A DNA stretch of 64,000 nucleotides from DASUPK01 sp963797265 (GTDB lineage: Bacteria; Actinomycetota; Thermoleophilia; Solirubrobacterales; 70-9): positions 744,001 through 808,000 of the forward strand of contig CAWCOY010000002.1 of the NCBI GenBank assembly GCA_963797265.1. The letters are read 5' to 3'. Below, in pieces: positions 53,487 through 61,809 of this stretch (position 1 is the first letter of the stretch; each line of letters begins with the position of its first letter). The position numbers and the translations under genes were made by a program. A model generated the notes under the pieces. That model did no database searches and was not told the origin of the DNA. It saw nothing but the letters and a program-made list of their open reading frames with translations.

Positions 53487-54979
53487 GACCTTGCGGGGAA
53501 TGCGGGCGCCACGCCGCGCCAGGGCATCGCCCGCTCGAGCTGCGCCGCGACGCGGATCAGCACGTCCTCCCGTCCGAACCCGGCGATCAGCTGCACGCCG
53601 ACGGGCAGCGCGTCCGTGCCGGAGTCGACCGGCACGGAGATCGCCGGCTGGCCGCTGACGTTGGCGAACGGCGTAAGCGGGAACCACTGCAGCTGTCGCT
53701 GAAGCAGCGTCACCGGGTCACCCTCCATGAGCTCGCCAAGGGCCGGCGCCGGGGCCTGGACGGTCGGGGTCAGCAGCAGATCGAATCCCTCGCCCCACCA
53801 GGCGGCGGCGAACCGGGTCAGGGCGCCAAGCTCCTCGCGCCGCTGAACGAACTCCACCGCCGAGACCGCCCGTCCGCGCTCTGCGAGCGCCCAGGTCATG
53901 GGCTCCACGTCGCCCTCTCGGATCGGGGATCCGACCACGGCCTCGATCGTCGCGATCGTGGCGGCGGCTGCCGTGACCGCCCACCAATCGAGCCAGCCGG
54001 CGGCAAACGACCCGTCGCTGATCGCCTGCGGAGCGGAATCCTCGATCGCGTGCCCAAACCCCTCCAGGGTCGCCGCGCAGCGCCGGACCGCCTCCGCGCA
54101 CGCGGGGTCGGTCGGCCTGGCATCGGGGGGGCCCTGCTCGAGGACGCCGATTCGAAGCTGCCCGGGATCGGCGCCGACCTCCTCGCGCCAGGCACGCCCC
54201 GGCGCAGGCGCCGCGTACGGATCACCCGGGAAGGTCCCAGCCAGCACATCGAGGAGGGCCGCGCTGTCACGCACGGTCCGCGAGAGCACCCCCTCGACCG
54301 CGAGGCCGGCGTCGGCCTCCCAGAGGACCGGGCCCCAGGAGATGCGTCCTCGCGATGGCTTCAGTCCGACCAGCCCGCAGGCAGCCGCCGGGATCCGGAT
54401 CGAGCCGCCGCCGTCGTTGCCGTGGGCGACCGGGACGAGGCCGCCGGCGACGGCGGCCGCGGAGCCGCCGCTCGAGCCGCCCGGCGTCCGGCTTGGATCC
54501 CACGGATTGTGCGTTGCTCCGAAGGCCTGCGGCTCGGTCGTCGCGCAGAGCCCGAGCTCGGGCGTGTTGGTCCGCCCGAGCGGGATGAACCCCGCCGCTC
54601 TGATCCGGTCGGCGTAGTTGCTGCCGAAGGGCCCCAGCATTTCGCGGTCGCGGAGCAGCCGCATCCCCAGCGTCACCCGCTCACCCGCCTCGAAGGCGCC
54701 GATGTCCTTGTAGAGGAAGGGGACGCCGGGGAACGGCGCCGACATGTCGACGGCTTCGGCCTCGGCCAGCGCCTGCTCGAATCGATCGTGCACGACGGCG
54801 TTCAGACGCGGGTTCGCCGCCTCGATGCGCCCGATCGCCGCGGCGACCAGCTCGCGCGGTGTGCACCCACCCGCGTGGACCAGGTCCGCGGACCCGATCG
54901 CATCCAGCTCGGTAAGCGTGTCGTCAGCGTCGCGGGCGGTCCAATTCGGGTTCCGGGGAGACTCCGGCGCTGCCGTCAC
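53483..54979 (-). CDS. Amidase-signature hydrolase
   Basis: 498 residues. The Ser-cisSer-Lys triad is visible: Lys in 'PFLYKDIGA', first Ser in 'SRTPGGSSGGSAAAVAGGLVPVAHGNDGGGSIRIPAA' and the nucleophile Ser in the GGGSIR stretch. C-terminal 'LTPFANVSGQPAISVPVDSG' and 'PVGVQLIAGFGREDVLIRVAAQLE' are typical. Cuts amide bonds; the neighbourhood suggests release of an amine that the oxidase or aminotransferase degrades. Its stop overlaps that of the FAD oxidase tail to tail. Confidence 0.9.
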   Translation of the reverse strand: MTAAPESPRNPNWTARDADDTLTELDAIGSADLVHAGGCTPRELVAAAIGRIEAANPRLNAVVHDRFEQALAEAEAVDMSAPFPGVPFLYKDIGAFEAGERVTLGMRLLRDREMLGPFGSNYADRIRAAGFIPLGRTNTPELGLCATTEPQAFGATHNPWDPSRTPGGSSGGSAAAVAGGLVPVAHGNDGGGSIRIPAAACGLVGLKPSRGRISWGPVLWEADAGLAVEGVLSRTVRDSAALLDVLAGTFPGDPYAAPAPGRAWREEVGADPGQLRIGVLEQGPPDARPTDPACAEAVRRCAATLEGFGHAIEDSAPQAISDGSFAAGWLDWWAVTAAAATIATIEAVVGSPIREGDVEPMTWALAERGRAVSAVEFVQRREELGALTRFAAAWWGEGFDLLLTPTVQAPAPALGELMEGDPVTLLQRQLQWFPLTPFANVSGQPAISVPVDSGTDALPVGVQLIAGFGREDVLIRVAAQLERAMPWRGVAPAFPARS

Positions 54980-55060
54980 GGCGTGATCGTCCCACGCCCG
55001 GAGCGCATCCGCCGCCTTGTCTTGCTCGCAGTGCGCCGGATGGTTGAACGGCTCAGAGCG

Positions 55061-55091
55061 AGCCCGACAGGATTCGAACCTGTGACCTTCC
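55061..55091 (-). repeat. tRNA-Arg T-arm/acceptor scar
   Basis: On the minus strand: AAGGTCACAGGTTCGAATCC, TGTCGGGCTC. The anticodon loop is missing, so the piece is shorter than the other Arg scars. Confidence 0.6.
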
Positions 55092-55137
55092 TAGTTGATG
55101 TTCCTTCAGCGGATTTATCGGAGCGGCTCTAGACACA

Positions 55138-55165
55138 CCAAGGGCCCTCTTTCGAGGGCCCTTGG
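55138..55165. terminator. Terminator-like hairpin, repeat copy C
   Basis: Same 12-bp stem and TTTC loop as copies A and B, followed by TTAGTAGCGGGGGCC. Confidence 0.75.
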
Positions 55166-55255
55166 TTAGTAGCGGGGGCCCGATTCGTTCGTCGCTACCA
55201 CCGCCCTAGGATCCGAGAGCGGACGACGTTACCTGCCTAGCGATGTGCGGAATAG

Positions 55256-55275
55256 CTGCTTTGCATGGAAAGCGG
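55256..55275. repeat. CTGCTTT-type hairpin repeat
   Basis: CTGCTTTGCATGGAAAGCGG, 16 bp upstream of the start module of array 6. Confidence 0.6.
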
Positions 55276-55291
55276 CGGTTTCGGGTCACCC

Positions 55292-55310
55292 GCGAGATAC
55301 TGCGTGGGCG
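55292..55310 (+). promoter_or_regulatory. SnoaL start module for array 6
   Basis: GCGAGATACTGCGTGGGCG, consensus copy, abutting ATG 55311. Confidence 0.6.
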
Positions 55311-55709
55311 ATGTCGCAGGAGAACGTCGAGTTGCTTCATCAGCTAGCCGCGGCTTGGAATCGGCGCGACCTGGATGGATATCTCGCACTCATGGACCCA
55401 GAGATTGACTTGTACCCGGGCGCAATGCGCGTGGAGGGCGGTGCCTATCAGCGCCACGAGGAGATCAGGAGGTTCTGGGCCGACGTCTACGCCAGCTGGG
55501 ACGAACTCGTGGGGAAGATCGAAGAGGTCCGCGACCTCGGCGACGTGGTCGTAGGGCTGGGCCGTGTGCGGGGTCTGTCCAAGGGGGGTTTCCCAATCGA
55601 TACGGAGTACGGGGTGGTCCTCCGCTTTCGTAACGGTCTCGTCGTGTGGGGCAGCGACTGGTACAGCCACGCGGAAGCCCTCGACGAAGCCGCCGGGCGG
55701 TCGGAGTAG
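55311..55709 (+). CDS. SnoaL-like (NTF2-fold) protein, array 6 gene 1
   Basis: 132 residues: 'MSQENVELLHQLAAAWNRRDLDGYLALMDPEIDLYPGAMRVEGGAYQRHEEIRRFW', 'EYGVVLRFRNGLVVWGSDWYSHAEALDEAAGRSE'. The tail has a one-codon insertion (ALDEAAGRSE). The only intact gene of array 6. Confidence 0.86.
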   Translation: MSQENVELLHQLAAAWNRRDLDGYLALMDPEIDLYPGAMRVEGGAYQRHEEIRRFWADVYASWDELVGKIEEVRDLGDVVVGLGRVRGLSKGGFPIDTEYGVVLRFRNGLVVWGSDWYSHAEALDEAAGRSE

Positions 55710-56098
55710 GGGCTGAGAGACTCAACCAGACCCCGCTCGGTGAGTCGGACCTAGGGGAGTAAGCTGCTTGTAGCTGGCCCTGCGGCCAACAATTCTGGCT
55801 AAAGAGCGGTACTGAGCCAACACGCGAACAACGCGGCGAGGTAACTCCCTCTTAGAGCGACAGGATCGACTGCGGGGCCAGTCGCTTGGGGGAGCAACCA
55901 GAGGCGCGGTTACGGGCGACCTCGACCGTGCCCCAGGTTTAGCCGGACGCTTCCCTCCGCGAGATACTGCGCTCGCAGAAGAGCTCGAAGTCGCTCTCGA
56001 TGTCCGGGTGCGGCCCCTTGGCAAGGACGATTCGGAACTACCTCGATCCGGCCGACGCCCTCACGGCCCTCCAAGCCGCCGGGCTGCGGGAGTAGGGG
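55710..56098. other. Intergenic region with a collapsed SnoaL cassette
   Basis: The first 240 bp show nothing recognisable. A start module lies at about 55958 and is followed within 80 bp by the end of a SnoaL gene (55960-56095). The cassette body was deleted. Confidence 0.5.
55960..56095 (+). pseudogene. SnoaL-like cassette reduced to its ends
   Basis: GCGAGATACTGCG is kept at the left. At the right 'RTIRNYLDPADALTALQAAGLRE' and a stop are kept. About 300 bp of body are missing. The following gene starts after GGG in place of GCG. Confidence 0.65.
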
Positions 56099-56544
56099 AT
56101 GTCAGAGGAGAACGTCGATCTGGTCCGACGACTGCTGGAGATGTTCGCGAAGCGTGAGCACGAAGCGGTGTTCGCTTTCTACGCGCCCGACATCGAGTGG
56201 GACGCGACAGCGTGGGAGTCGATTGCGGCGGCGCCAGCGGACGTCGGGGGCGGTATCGCTGGTCTCGCGGCGGTCTACCGTGGCCACGAGGGTGTTCGAA
56301 CCTACTGGCGACGCTGGTTGGAGGCGTGGAAGACCTCGAGTTCGAGGTGGAGGACGTCCTGGATGCAGGTGACGAGGTCGTGGCACTGATCCGCAATCAG
56401 CGCCAGTGGGGGCGACGCAGCGGCATCGTCACCGAAGTGCCGCCGTACGGGCTGGTGTTCACCATTCGCGGTGGCAAGGTCGTGCGCTGGCGCGCCTATT
56501 CCGACCAGCAATCGGCCCTTGAAGCCGCCGGGCTGCGGGAGTAG
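56099..56544 (+). pseudogene. SnoaL-like gene with frameshift, array 6 gene 3
   Basis: MSEENVDLVRRLLEMFAKRE ... 'VYRGHEGVRTYWRRWLEAW', then one G is missing in a G-run near 56333. In the next frame 'EDLEFEVEDVLDAGDEVVALIRNQRQWGRRSGI' to 'SALEAAGLRE' is intact. Also has an insertion ('SIAAAPADVGGGIAGL') before VYRG. Confidence 0.78.
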
Positions 56545-56546
56545 GG

Positions 56547-56584
56547 CGTGGCGTCTGGGAACGTCCAAGGCGCCACGTTTTTTT
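56547..56584 (+). terminator. Intrinsic terminator 1 of array 6
   Basis: Stem CGTGGCG/CGCCACG (7 bp) with a 17-nt loop followed by seven T. It begins three bases after the stop. The loop text CTGGGAACGTCCAAG is alignable with the usual GAGGAGAACGTCGAG of a gene start, so the terminator seems derived from a decayed junction. Confidence 0.7.
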
Positions 56585-56751
56585 GGAAACGACAGCACCT
56601 ACGACAGCACCCCGAACTCGCCGGACTTGGTCTGCGAGGTCGAGAAGTCGATCGAGAAGTCCGGCGCGATCATCCATTGATGTCGGTCGTACATCACTAT
56701 CTTCTCGCTCTGAGTAGCAGCGCCCTCGAAGCCGCCGGGCTGCGGAAGTAG
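56585..56751 (+). pseudogene. Decayed SnoaL cassette between two terminators
   Basis: Only the end (SSALEAAGLRK and stop) is family-like; the body is unrecognisable. The unit from terminator 1 to terminator 2 is about 207 bp. Confidence 0.55.
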
Positions 56752-56753
56752 GG

Positions 56754-56790
56754 CGTGGCGTCTGGGAAGGTCACAGGCGCCACGTTTTTT
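56754..56790 (+). terminator. Intrinsic terminator 2 of array 6
   Basis: Same CGTGGCG/CGCCACG stem followed by six T; a near copy of terminator 1 placed at the same distance from a SnoaL gene end. Confidence 0.7.
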
Positions 56791-57055
56791 GGGAGTAGGG
56801 CAACCGCTTCACGTGCGAACAAAGGAAGTCCGGCGCGGGGCGCTGGGGCGTGACGTCGCGCGTTCAAACGGTCTCCAAACGTACGATCCCGAACGCGCGC
56901 CACGCACCATCACGTCAATCGCTCAGTTGCGACGAATCCCTGCAAACCACAAATGCACGCGAACGCGACGAGATGCAGCGTCACGGCACCGGCCGGAGAT
57001 GATGTCCGAGGGCGCCAAGTTCGCCCTGGCTACTAGCCGGCCGGCGGCTCAGCAC

Positions 57056-58444
57056 TTACTCATCGGCTACCGCGAGGCAGACCGCGGTGGCGTCATCGCC
57101 GAGCTCGCCGTCGGTCGCCTCGAGGACCGCGCGGTGAACTTGGCGGACCGTGTCGGCGGCGGTCCGGCGCTCTGAGCGCATGGCCGCTGCGATCACGCCG
57201 TCTAGGCCCAGGCCGGCTTTGCCTTCGCCCTCCACCATCACTCCGTCCGAGACCATCAGCAGGCGATCTCCGGGCTCCAGCTGAACACTGCGCTCGGCGG
57301 GTGTCGGTCTCGAGCGTCCGCCAAGGCCTCGTCTCTCCGCAATGCGCAGCCGGTCCACTTCGCCTGAGCGCCGCAGGATCACCGGCGGCACATGGCCGCA
57401 GTTCGCAAGTCGCAGCTCGTGGGTCGCGGGGTCCCAGTGTGCGATCACGGCGCTCATCTCGGCCCGAGGCCCTGGCATCTCCTGGAGGGTTCGGTGCATG
57501 ACCATGAGGGCCTCACTGATCGTGCCGTCGCTGCGCCGACTCGCCCGCAGCGCGCCCAGCGCCACAGCACTGCTGGCGGTCGCAGGGGTCGACCCGCCCA
57601 GCCCGTCGGCGATCGAGAGCCAGACGCCGTCGGCGTTTTCGATCACGTCGAACCAATCGCCGGCCACCTCATAGCTGGGAAGTACGTTCCCCGCCACCTC
57701 GCCACCGGTTACCCCCATGATCCGCGGCGGCAGAAGACTCTGCTGGATTTCGGCTGCAGCCTTCGGGTGCTTGCGCCGCTGCGCCCGCGCGAAGGCGTCC
57801 GTATACCGGTCCGCGAGGGCCACTGCGGCCGCGGCCTGCCGCGCCAGCTCGGTGAGCGGTTGCCGGGGATGCCCTGCCGTGAGGAGGACGCCGGTTGCTC
57901 GCCCCCGGAGTGAGAGCGGAACGGCTTCGAGTCCTGGGTGGCGTGACAGTCGCTCGGCGAGCAACTCGAGGCCGTCCGGGTCCAGCTCGGGTCCGACGGC
58001 CAGTGGCGCCTCGATCTGGTCTGGAAATCGATCGGGACCGGCGATGCGGAGCAGATGTGACCCGTCGATATCGACTACGTAGAGCGCCACTGGCCGTCGG
58101 GCGAGTCGCTGTGCTTCGGCAACGAGTTGTTCGGGCAGCGCGGACGGGGCGACGAGATCGAGGACGTGGATCGGGTCGAGGGGGACCGGACGCTCTCGAC
58201 CCAGTCCGCCGGGAGGCATCAGCCCTTCGACCTCCCCTGTCCCCGTCCTCGGTTCCTCGCCCGACGCGGCGATCAGGCTGTCGCGGCTCGGGAAATGCCG
58301 GTAGATCGTCGAACGCGACACGCCGGCCGCCGTAGCGATGTCCTCGAATGAGGCGGAGGGCGAATGGGCGAGCACCCTGCCGGCGGCCTTGACGATCCGC
58401 TCTCGGTTTCGCCGCGCATCCTCGCGCGGCTTGTGGGAAGCCAT
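57056..58444 (-). CDS. TetR-type HTH fused to SpoIIE/PP2C phosphatase
   Basis: 462 residues from ATG 58444. Residues 14-60 are a TetR/AcrR DNA-binding domain ('RRNRERIVKAAGRVLAHSPSASFEDIATAAGVSRSTIYRHFPSRDSLIAA'). About 85-235 is a GAF-like sensor region. About 245-460 is a PP2C-SpoIIE phosphatase with 'QQSLLPPRI', VAGDWFD, 'SIADGLGGS', 'MSAVIAHWDPATHELRLANCGHVPPVIL', 'MVSDGVMVEG' and the final GDDATAV. The His of the usual SGHG is lost, but the metal Asp residues remain. A transcription factor and an anti-sigma-antagonist phosphatase in one chain is unusual. It probably controls the divergent stress operon. Confidence 0.85.
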   Translation of the reverse strand: MASHKPREDARRNRERIVKAAGRVLAHSPSASFEDIATAAGVSRSTIYRHFPSRDSLIAASGEEPRTGTGEVEGLMPPGGLGRERPVPLDPIHVLDLVAPSALPEQLVAEAQRLARRPVALYVVDIDGSHLLRIAGPDRFPDQIEAPLAVGPELDPDGLELLAERLSRHPGLEAVPLSLRGRATGVLLTAGHPRQPLTELARQAAAAVALADRYTDAFARAQRRKHPKAAAEIQQSLLPPRIMGVTGGEVAGNVLPSYEVAGDWFDVIENADGVWLSIADGLGGSTPATASSAVALGALRASRRSDGTISEALMVMHRTLQEMPGPRAEMSAVIAHWDPATHELRLANCGHVPPVILRRSGEVDRLRIAERRGLGGRSRPTPAERSVQLEPGDRLLMVSDGVMVEGEGKAGLGLDGVIAAAMRSERRTAADTVRQVHRAVLEATDGELGDDATAVCLAVADE

Positions 58445-58488
58445 CTTGGGACGTTCTACCCCGGCTGGCCGGGGGCGACTCCATAACC

Positions 58489-58503
58489 GGGACAAGTTGT
58501 CCC
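58489..58503. promoter_or_regulatory. Palindromic operator, probable TetR-type site
   Basis: GGGACAAGTTGTCCC has perfect 7-bp arms about one centre base. It lies 45 bp upstream of the TetR-SpoIIE start and about 100 bp upstream of the stress operon. Size and placement fit a TetR-family autoregulatory site. Confidence 0.6.
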
Positions 58504-58606
58504 AGCTTGCTGTGCCAGTTCCGTCTGCAGACGTTTCCAAAGGGACTCGGCGGTGAACCCGATGACGTGACCGATGAAAGGTCACGCCCGACCGAGGAGA
58601 CGAGAG

Positions 58607-59042
58607 ATGAATTCGAAGGCAGCAGCACAAGGCACCGGCGGTTCCCAGGACGAGCTCTCGCTCTCCGAGCTCAGCCGTGACCCTTGCGAATCAGACATCC
58701 GCGCTTGCCCAGAAGGAGATCGAGTTGGCGAAGGCCGAACTCGCCCTCAAGGGAAAGCGCCTCGGCATTGGAGTCGGTGCTTTCGGAGCGGCCGGGCTCG
58801 TCGGCCTGTACGCGCTCGTAGCGCTTACCGCCGCCGCGATCCTCGCGCTGGCGATCGTCCTCGATGCGTGGCTTGCCGCGCTGATCGTGGGCGCCGTCTA
58901 CGGAGCGATGGCCGGGGTGCTGGCTCTGACCGGCAAGCAGAAGGTCGAAGAGGCGACCCCGCCGGTGCCCGAGCAGGCGATCGAGAGCACGAAAACTGAC
59001 GTACAGCACACCACCCAGCACGCAAAGGAGGCGAGGTCTTGA
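58607..59042 (+). CDS. Phage-holin-family (Holin-X) membrane protein, possible frameshift
   Basis: The natural start with ribosome site GAGGAGACGAG is ATG 58607 (MNSKAAAQGTGGSQDELSLSELSRD). One extra C near 58681 shifts the frame. From GTG 58677 the rest reads 'TLANQTSALAQKEIELAKAELALKGKRLG', two membrane spans ('GVGAFGAAGLVGLYALVALTAAAILALAIVLDAWLAALIVGAVYGAMAGVLAL') and a charged tail. This is the actinobacterial putative holin/DUF1469-like family, usually with DUF3618. It is either translated from GTG 58677 or the indel is an error. Confidence 0.7.
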
Positions 59043-59392
59043 GCGAAACGAAGGAGCGTTCACCGGAGGAGATCCGCGAGGACATCGAGCGAACTCGAGA
59101 GGAACTCGGCGAGACGGCGGCCGCCGCGGCGGAGAAGGCCGACGTGAAGAAGCAGGCTAAGGCGAAGGTTGGCGGAGCCAGGAAGAAGGCCGCCGCGAAG
59201 GCGGAGGAGGTCAAGCAGACCGCGACCGCCACGAAGGACGAGGTCGCAGACAAAGCACAGCAGGTCGCACCGGAGTCGGCCGGCGATGCGGCCCAGCGGG
59301 CGCAGCAGTTTGCTCGCGAGAACCCCCTTCCGCTGGCGATCGCAGGCGCCTTCGTCGCCGGCTATGCGATCGCCAGGTTGAGGTTGCGCTGA
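59039..59392 (+). CDS. DUF3618-family protein
   Basis: 117 residues from a TTG overlapping the previous stop. 'RSPEEIREDIERTREELGETAAAAAEKADVKKQAKAKV' is the DUF3618 signature. An Ala/Lys-rich helix follows, then a C-terminal membrane span ('NPLPLAIAGAFVAGYAIARLRLR'). Members sit beside holin-X genes in actinobacterial envelope-stress operons. Function unknown. Confidence 0.8.
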   Translation: MSETKERSPEEIREDIERTREELGETAAAAAEKADVKKQAKAKVGGARKKAAAKAEEVKQTATATKDEVADKAQQVAPESAGDAAQRAQQFARENPLPLAIAGAFVAGYAIARLRLR

Positions 59393-59415
59393 GCGGACCC
59401 GCGAGGAGGAAGACC

Positions 59416-60426
59416 ATGGCCACGAGAACACGACAACCGCGAGACCACGCCGGGACGAACGGGAGTCCCGAGGATGAGGCTCGCCGCGACTACAGGCCCA
59501 CCGGCGCTGAAGCGAAGACGGGCTGGTTCGCGACCCTCAGGCGAACCGCGACCGAATTCAGCGAGGACAACCTCACCGACTGGGCCGCCGCCCTGACCTA
59601 CTACGGACTGCTGTCGCTGTTCCCTGCGCTGATCGCCCTGGTCTCGGTCGTCGGCGTGATCGGTGATCCTCAGTCGACGACCCGCACCATCACCGACATC
59701 GTCACGAGGATCGGTCCGGAGTCGGCCGCACAGACATTCTCAGGGCCGATCGAGTCGATCACCTCGAACCAGAGCCGGGCTGGCATCGCCCTGGTCGTAG
59801 GGCTGCTCGTCGCTCTCTGGTCTGCGTCGGGGTACGTCGGCGCGTTCATGCGCGCCTCCAACGTGATCTACGAGACGCCGGAGGGGCGGCCGATCTGGAA
59901 GCTGCGGCCGCTGCAGATGCTGGTCACCCTGGCGCTGGTGATCCTGATGGCGCTCGTCGCCCTCGGCCTCGTGCTGACGGGTCCGATCGTCGACGCCGTC
60001 GCGGAGCCCATCGGGCTATCGAGCACAGCGACGACGATCTGGGACCTCGCGAAGTGGCCTGTGCTGGCGGCGCTCTTCGTCACGATGATCTCGATCCTCT
60101 ACTACGCCTCGCCGAACGTGAAGCTGCGCGGTTTCAAGTGGGTCACCCCGGGCAGCATCGTCGCCCTGGTGGTCTGGGTGCTCGCCTCGGCCGGGTTCGC
60201 GTTCTACGTCTCGAACTTCGGCTCCTACGACAAGACGTACGGCGCCCTTGCCGGGATGGTGGTTCTGCTGATCTGGCTCTGGATCACCAACCTGGCGATC
60301 CTGTTCGGTCACGAGTTGAACGCCGAGCGGGAGCGCAGCGCCGAGATCGGCGAGGGGAAGGCGCGCGCCGAGCGTGAGATTCAGCTCGAGCCGCGGGACG
60401 AGCCGAAAGGGCAACGAACTACCTAG
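59416..60426 (+). CDS. YihY/BrkB-family membrane protein
   Basis: 336 residues, preceded by GAGGAGGAAG. N-terminal 60 residues are hydrophilic and variable. Then 'FSEDNLTDWAAALTYYGLLSLFPALIALVSVVG', 'LWSASGYVGAFMRASNVIYETPEGRP', 'ILYYASPNVKLRGFKWVTPGS' and 'LIWLWITNLAILFGHELNAERER', six spans in all. Paralogue of 16364. Member of the stress operon. Confidence 0.87.
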   Translation: MATRTRQPRDHAGTNGSPEDEARRDYRPTGAEAKTGWFATLRRTATEFSEDNLTDWAAALTYYGLLSLFPALIALVSVVGVIGDPQSTTRTITDIVTRIGPESAAQTFSGPIESITSNQSRAGIALVVGLLVALWSASGYVGAFMRASNVIYETPEGRPIWKLRPLQMLVTLALVILMALVALGLVLTGPIVDAVAEPIGLSSTATTIWDLAKWPVLAALFVTMISILYYASPNVKLRGFKWVTPGSIVALVVWVLASAGFAFYVSNFGSYDKTYGALAGMVVLLIWLWITNLAILFGHELNAERERSAEIGEGKARAEREIQLEPRDEPKGQRTT

Positions 60427-60435
60427 GAGGCTGAA

Positions 60436-60843
60436 ATGGGCAGGAAAGAAGAAGCAGCCCGACTCGCCCCCTATGCGAAGGAGCTCTTGGAGAACGAGTA
60501 CGCCCGAGAGAAGCTGCGCGAGGGAGTGGAGAAGCTGAGGGCGGCATACCGCCGCGGCCAGAAGCGGCGGGTCGAACCGACGCGCGACGAACGGCTTCGC
60601 GAGCAGCTCCGCTCGGCGACCCGGTCGCTGACCGAAGCCGGTCAGGCACTTAGGAGCGGGCGACGCAAGCCCAAACCCCGATGGGGCAGGCGGGCGATGG
60701 TGATCAGCGGGCTCGCCGCTGCGGGGGCTGCAGTGGCCGTCTGGGCGAAAGAACGCCTCGACGGATCCACGACCGCTCAGCCCACCGCTTCACCGGCCAT
60801 GCAGAACCCGACCGAGCCGATGCGCGAGCCGTCGCCCGCCTGA
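60436..60843 (+). CDS. Hypothetical membrane-anchored helical protein
   Basis: 135 residues, GGAGG before the ATG. 'EEAARLAPYAKELLENEYAREKLREGVEKLRAAYRRGQKRR' is a charged helix, and one span follows at about 93-110 (MVISGLAAAGAAVAVWA), then a short Pro/Thr-rich tail. The pattern 'PYAKELLENEYAREKLREGVEKLRAAY' recurs in actinobacterial stress operons, but I know no function. Confidence 0.6.
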   Translation: MGRKEEAARLAPYAKELLENEYAREKLREGVEKLRAAYRRGQKRRVEPTRDERLREQLRSATRSLTEAGQALRSGRRKPKPRWGRRAMVISGLAAAGAAVAVWAKERLDGSTTAQPTASPAMQNPTEPMREPSPA

Positions 60844-60871
60844 ATATCCGACTTCGAGGAGGAGACAACCA

Positions 60872-61294
60872 ATGAGCAAGAAGGCGCGAGACGTGATGAC
60901 TCCGGAGTGCAAGTGCGTGTCTGAGACGGACACTGTTCTCGACGCGGCGAAACGGCTCTCGGAGGTAGACGTCGGTGCAATGCCGATCTGCGGCCAGGAT
61001 GACCGGCTCAAAGGCATGATCACCGACAGGGACATCGTCGTGAAGGTCCTCGCCCAGGGCAAGGATCCAGCCGAGGTCAAAGTCGGGGAGTTCGCACAGG
61101 GCAACCCGGTGACCATTGGCGCCGACGACTCGATCGAGGAAGCCCTCGACGTGATGTCCGAGCACAAGGTGCGACGTCTGCCTGTGATCGACGGCCATGA
61201 CTGTGTCGGCGTGATTAGCCAGGCGGACGTGGCCACTGACCTGCCCGACGAGAAGGTGGGCGACCTGGTTGCGGCCATCTCGGCCGCACCCTGA
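60872..61294 (+). CDS. Tandem CBS-domain protein
   Basis: 140 residues: two CBS motifs, 'ARDVMTPECKCVSETDTVLDAAKRLSEVDVGAMPICGQDDRLKGMITDRDIVVKVL' and 'VTIGADDSIEEALDVMSEHKVRRLPVIDGHDCVGVISQADVA'. GAGGAG precedes the ATG. Such stand-alone pairs bind adenine nucleotides and sense energy state. It fits the stress cluster. Confidence 0.88.
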   Translation: MSKKARDVMTPECKCVSETDTVLDAAKRLSEVDVGAMPICGQDDRLKGMITDRDIVVKVLAQGKDPAEVKVGEFAQGNPVTIGADDSIEEALDVMSEHKVRRLPVIDGHDCVGVISQADVATDLPDEKVGDLVAAISAAP

Positions 61295-61326
61295 GCCCGA
61301 GCAATGCATAGAAAGGAGAAGGCAAG

Positions 61327-61809
61327 ATGGCGGAGTTGACGACGTTGGAGGAGAAACTGGCGGAGGTGACCGGCCTCGCCAAGGCCGCGCAGGAGGCGAC
61401 CCAGAAGGTCGAGGGCCTGGTCTACGACGAGGATCTCGCGAGCAAGCTTCAGCAGATGCGCCAGGAGGCCGAGGAGACCGAACGGCGCTGCACCGAGCTG
61501 GCCGACCATCGGGACGGCAAAAAGACCGCGATCCTCGACAAGGCGCAGGAGACCAAGAACGAGGCAGCGGAGATGATGTCGACCTACCTCGGATCCGACT
61601 CCGATGATCTCGACGGCTTCGAGTTCCTGACGATGGCCGAGGCCGGCGAGGTCGGACACTGGGAGATCCTCGGCAAGCTCAATGAGAAGGCAGGCGAATC
61701 CGAGATCTCAGAGCTCGTCGAATGGGCTCTTCCGATCCAAGAGCGCCACCTGAAGGACGTACGGGAGGGCTCGCTGAGCCTCGCGGCCGAGGAGGATCCC
61801 AGCCGCTGA
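61327..61809 (+). CDS. Hypothetical helical protein
   Basis: 160 residues behind AGAAAGGAGAAGGC. Four long helices: 'TLEEKLAEVTGLAKAAQEATQKVEGLV', 'ASKLQQMRQEAEETERRCTELADHRDGKKTAILDKAQETK', 'DGFEFLTMAEAGEVGHWEILGKLNEKA', 'ISELVEWALPIQERHLKDVREGSLSLA'. The arrangement resembles ferritin-like four-helix bundles without obvious metal ligand pairs. Last gene of the operon; tail to tail with the truncated CHAT frame. Confidence 0.65.
   Translation: MAELTTLEEKLAEVTGLAKAAQEATQKVEGLVYDEDLASKLQQMRQEAEETERRCTELADHRDGKKTAILDKAQETKNEAAEMMSTYLGSDSDDLDGFEFLTMAEAGEVGHWEILGKLNEKAGESEISELVEWALPIQERHLKDVREGSLSLAAEEDPSR

Larger units (their letters stand above)
54980..55310. other. Integration scar region before array 6
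   Basis: In order: a tRNA-Arg scar (55061), hairpin copy C (55138), TAGCGGGGGCC tRNA-end remnant (about 55171), hairpin repeat (55256) and SnoaL start module (55292). No gene seen. This is the most complete example of the scar-to-array layout. Confidence 0.6.

Noticed and set aside
61708..61809. Coding use of the CHAT frame end
   Set aside because: It is antisense to an intact operon gene and has no family similarity; the frame is open only by GC-rich composition.
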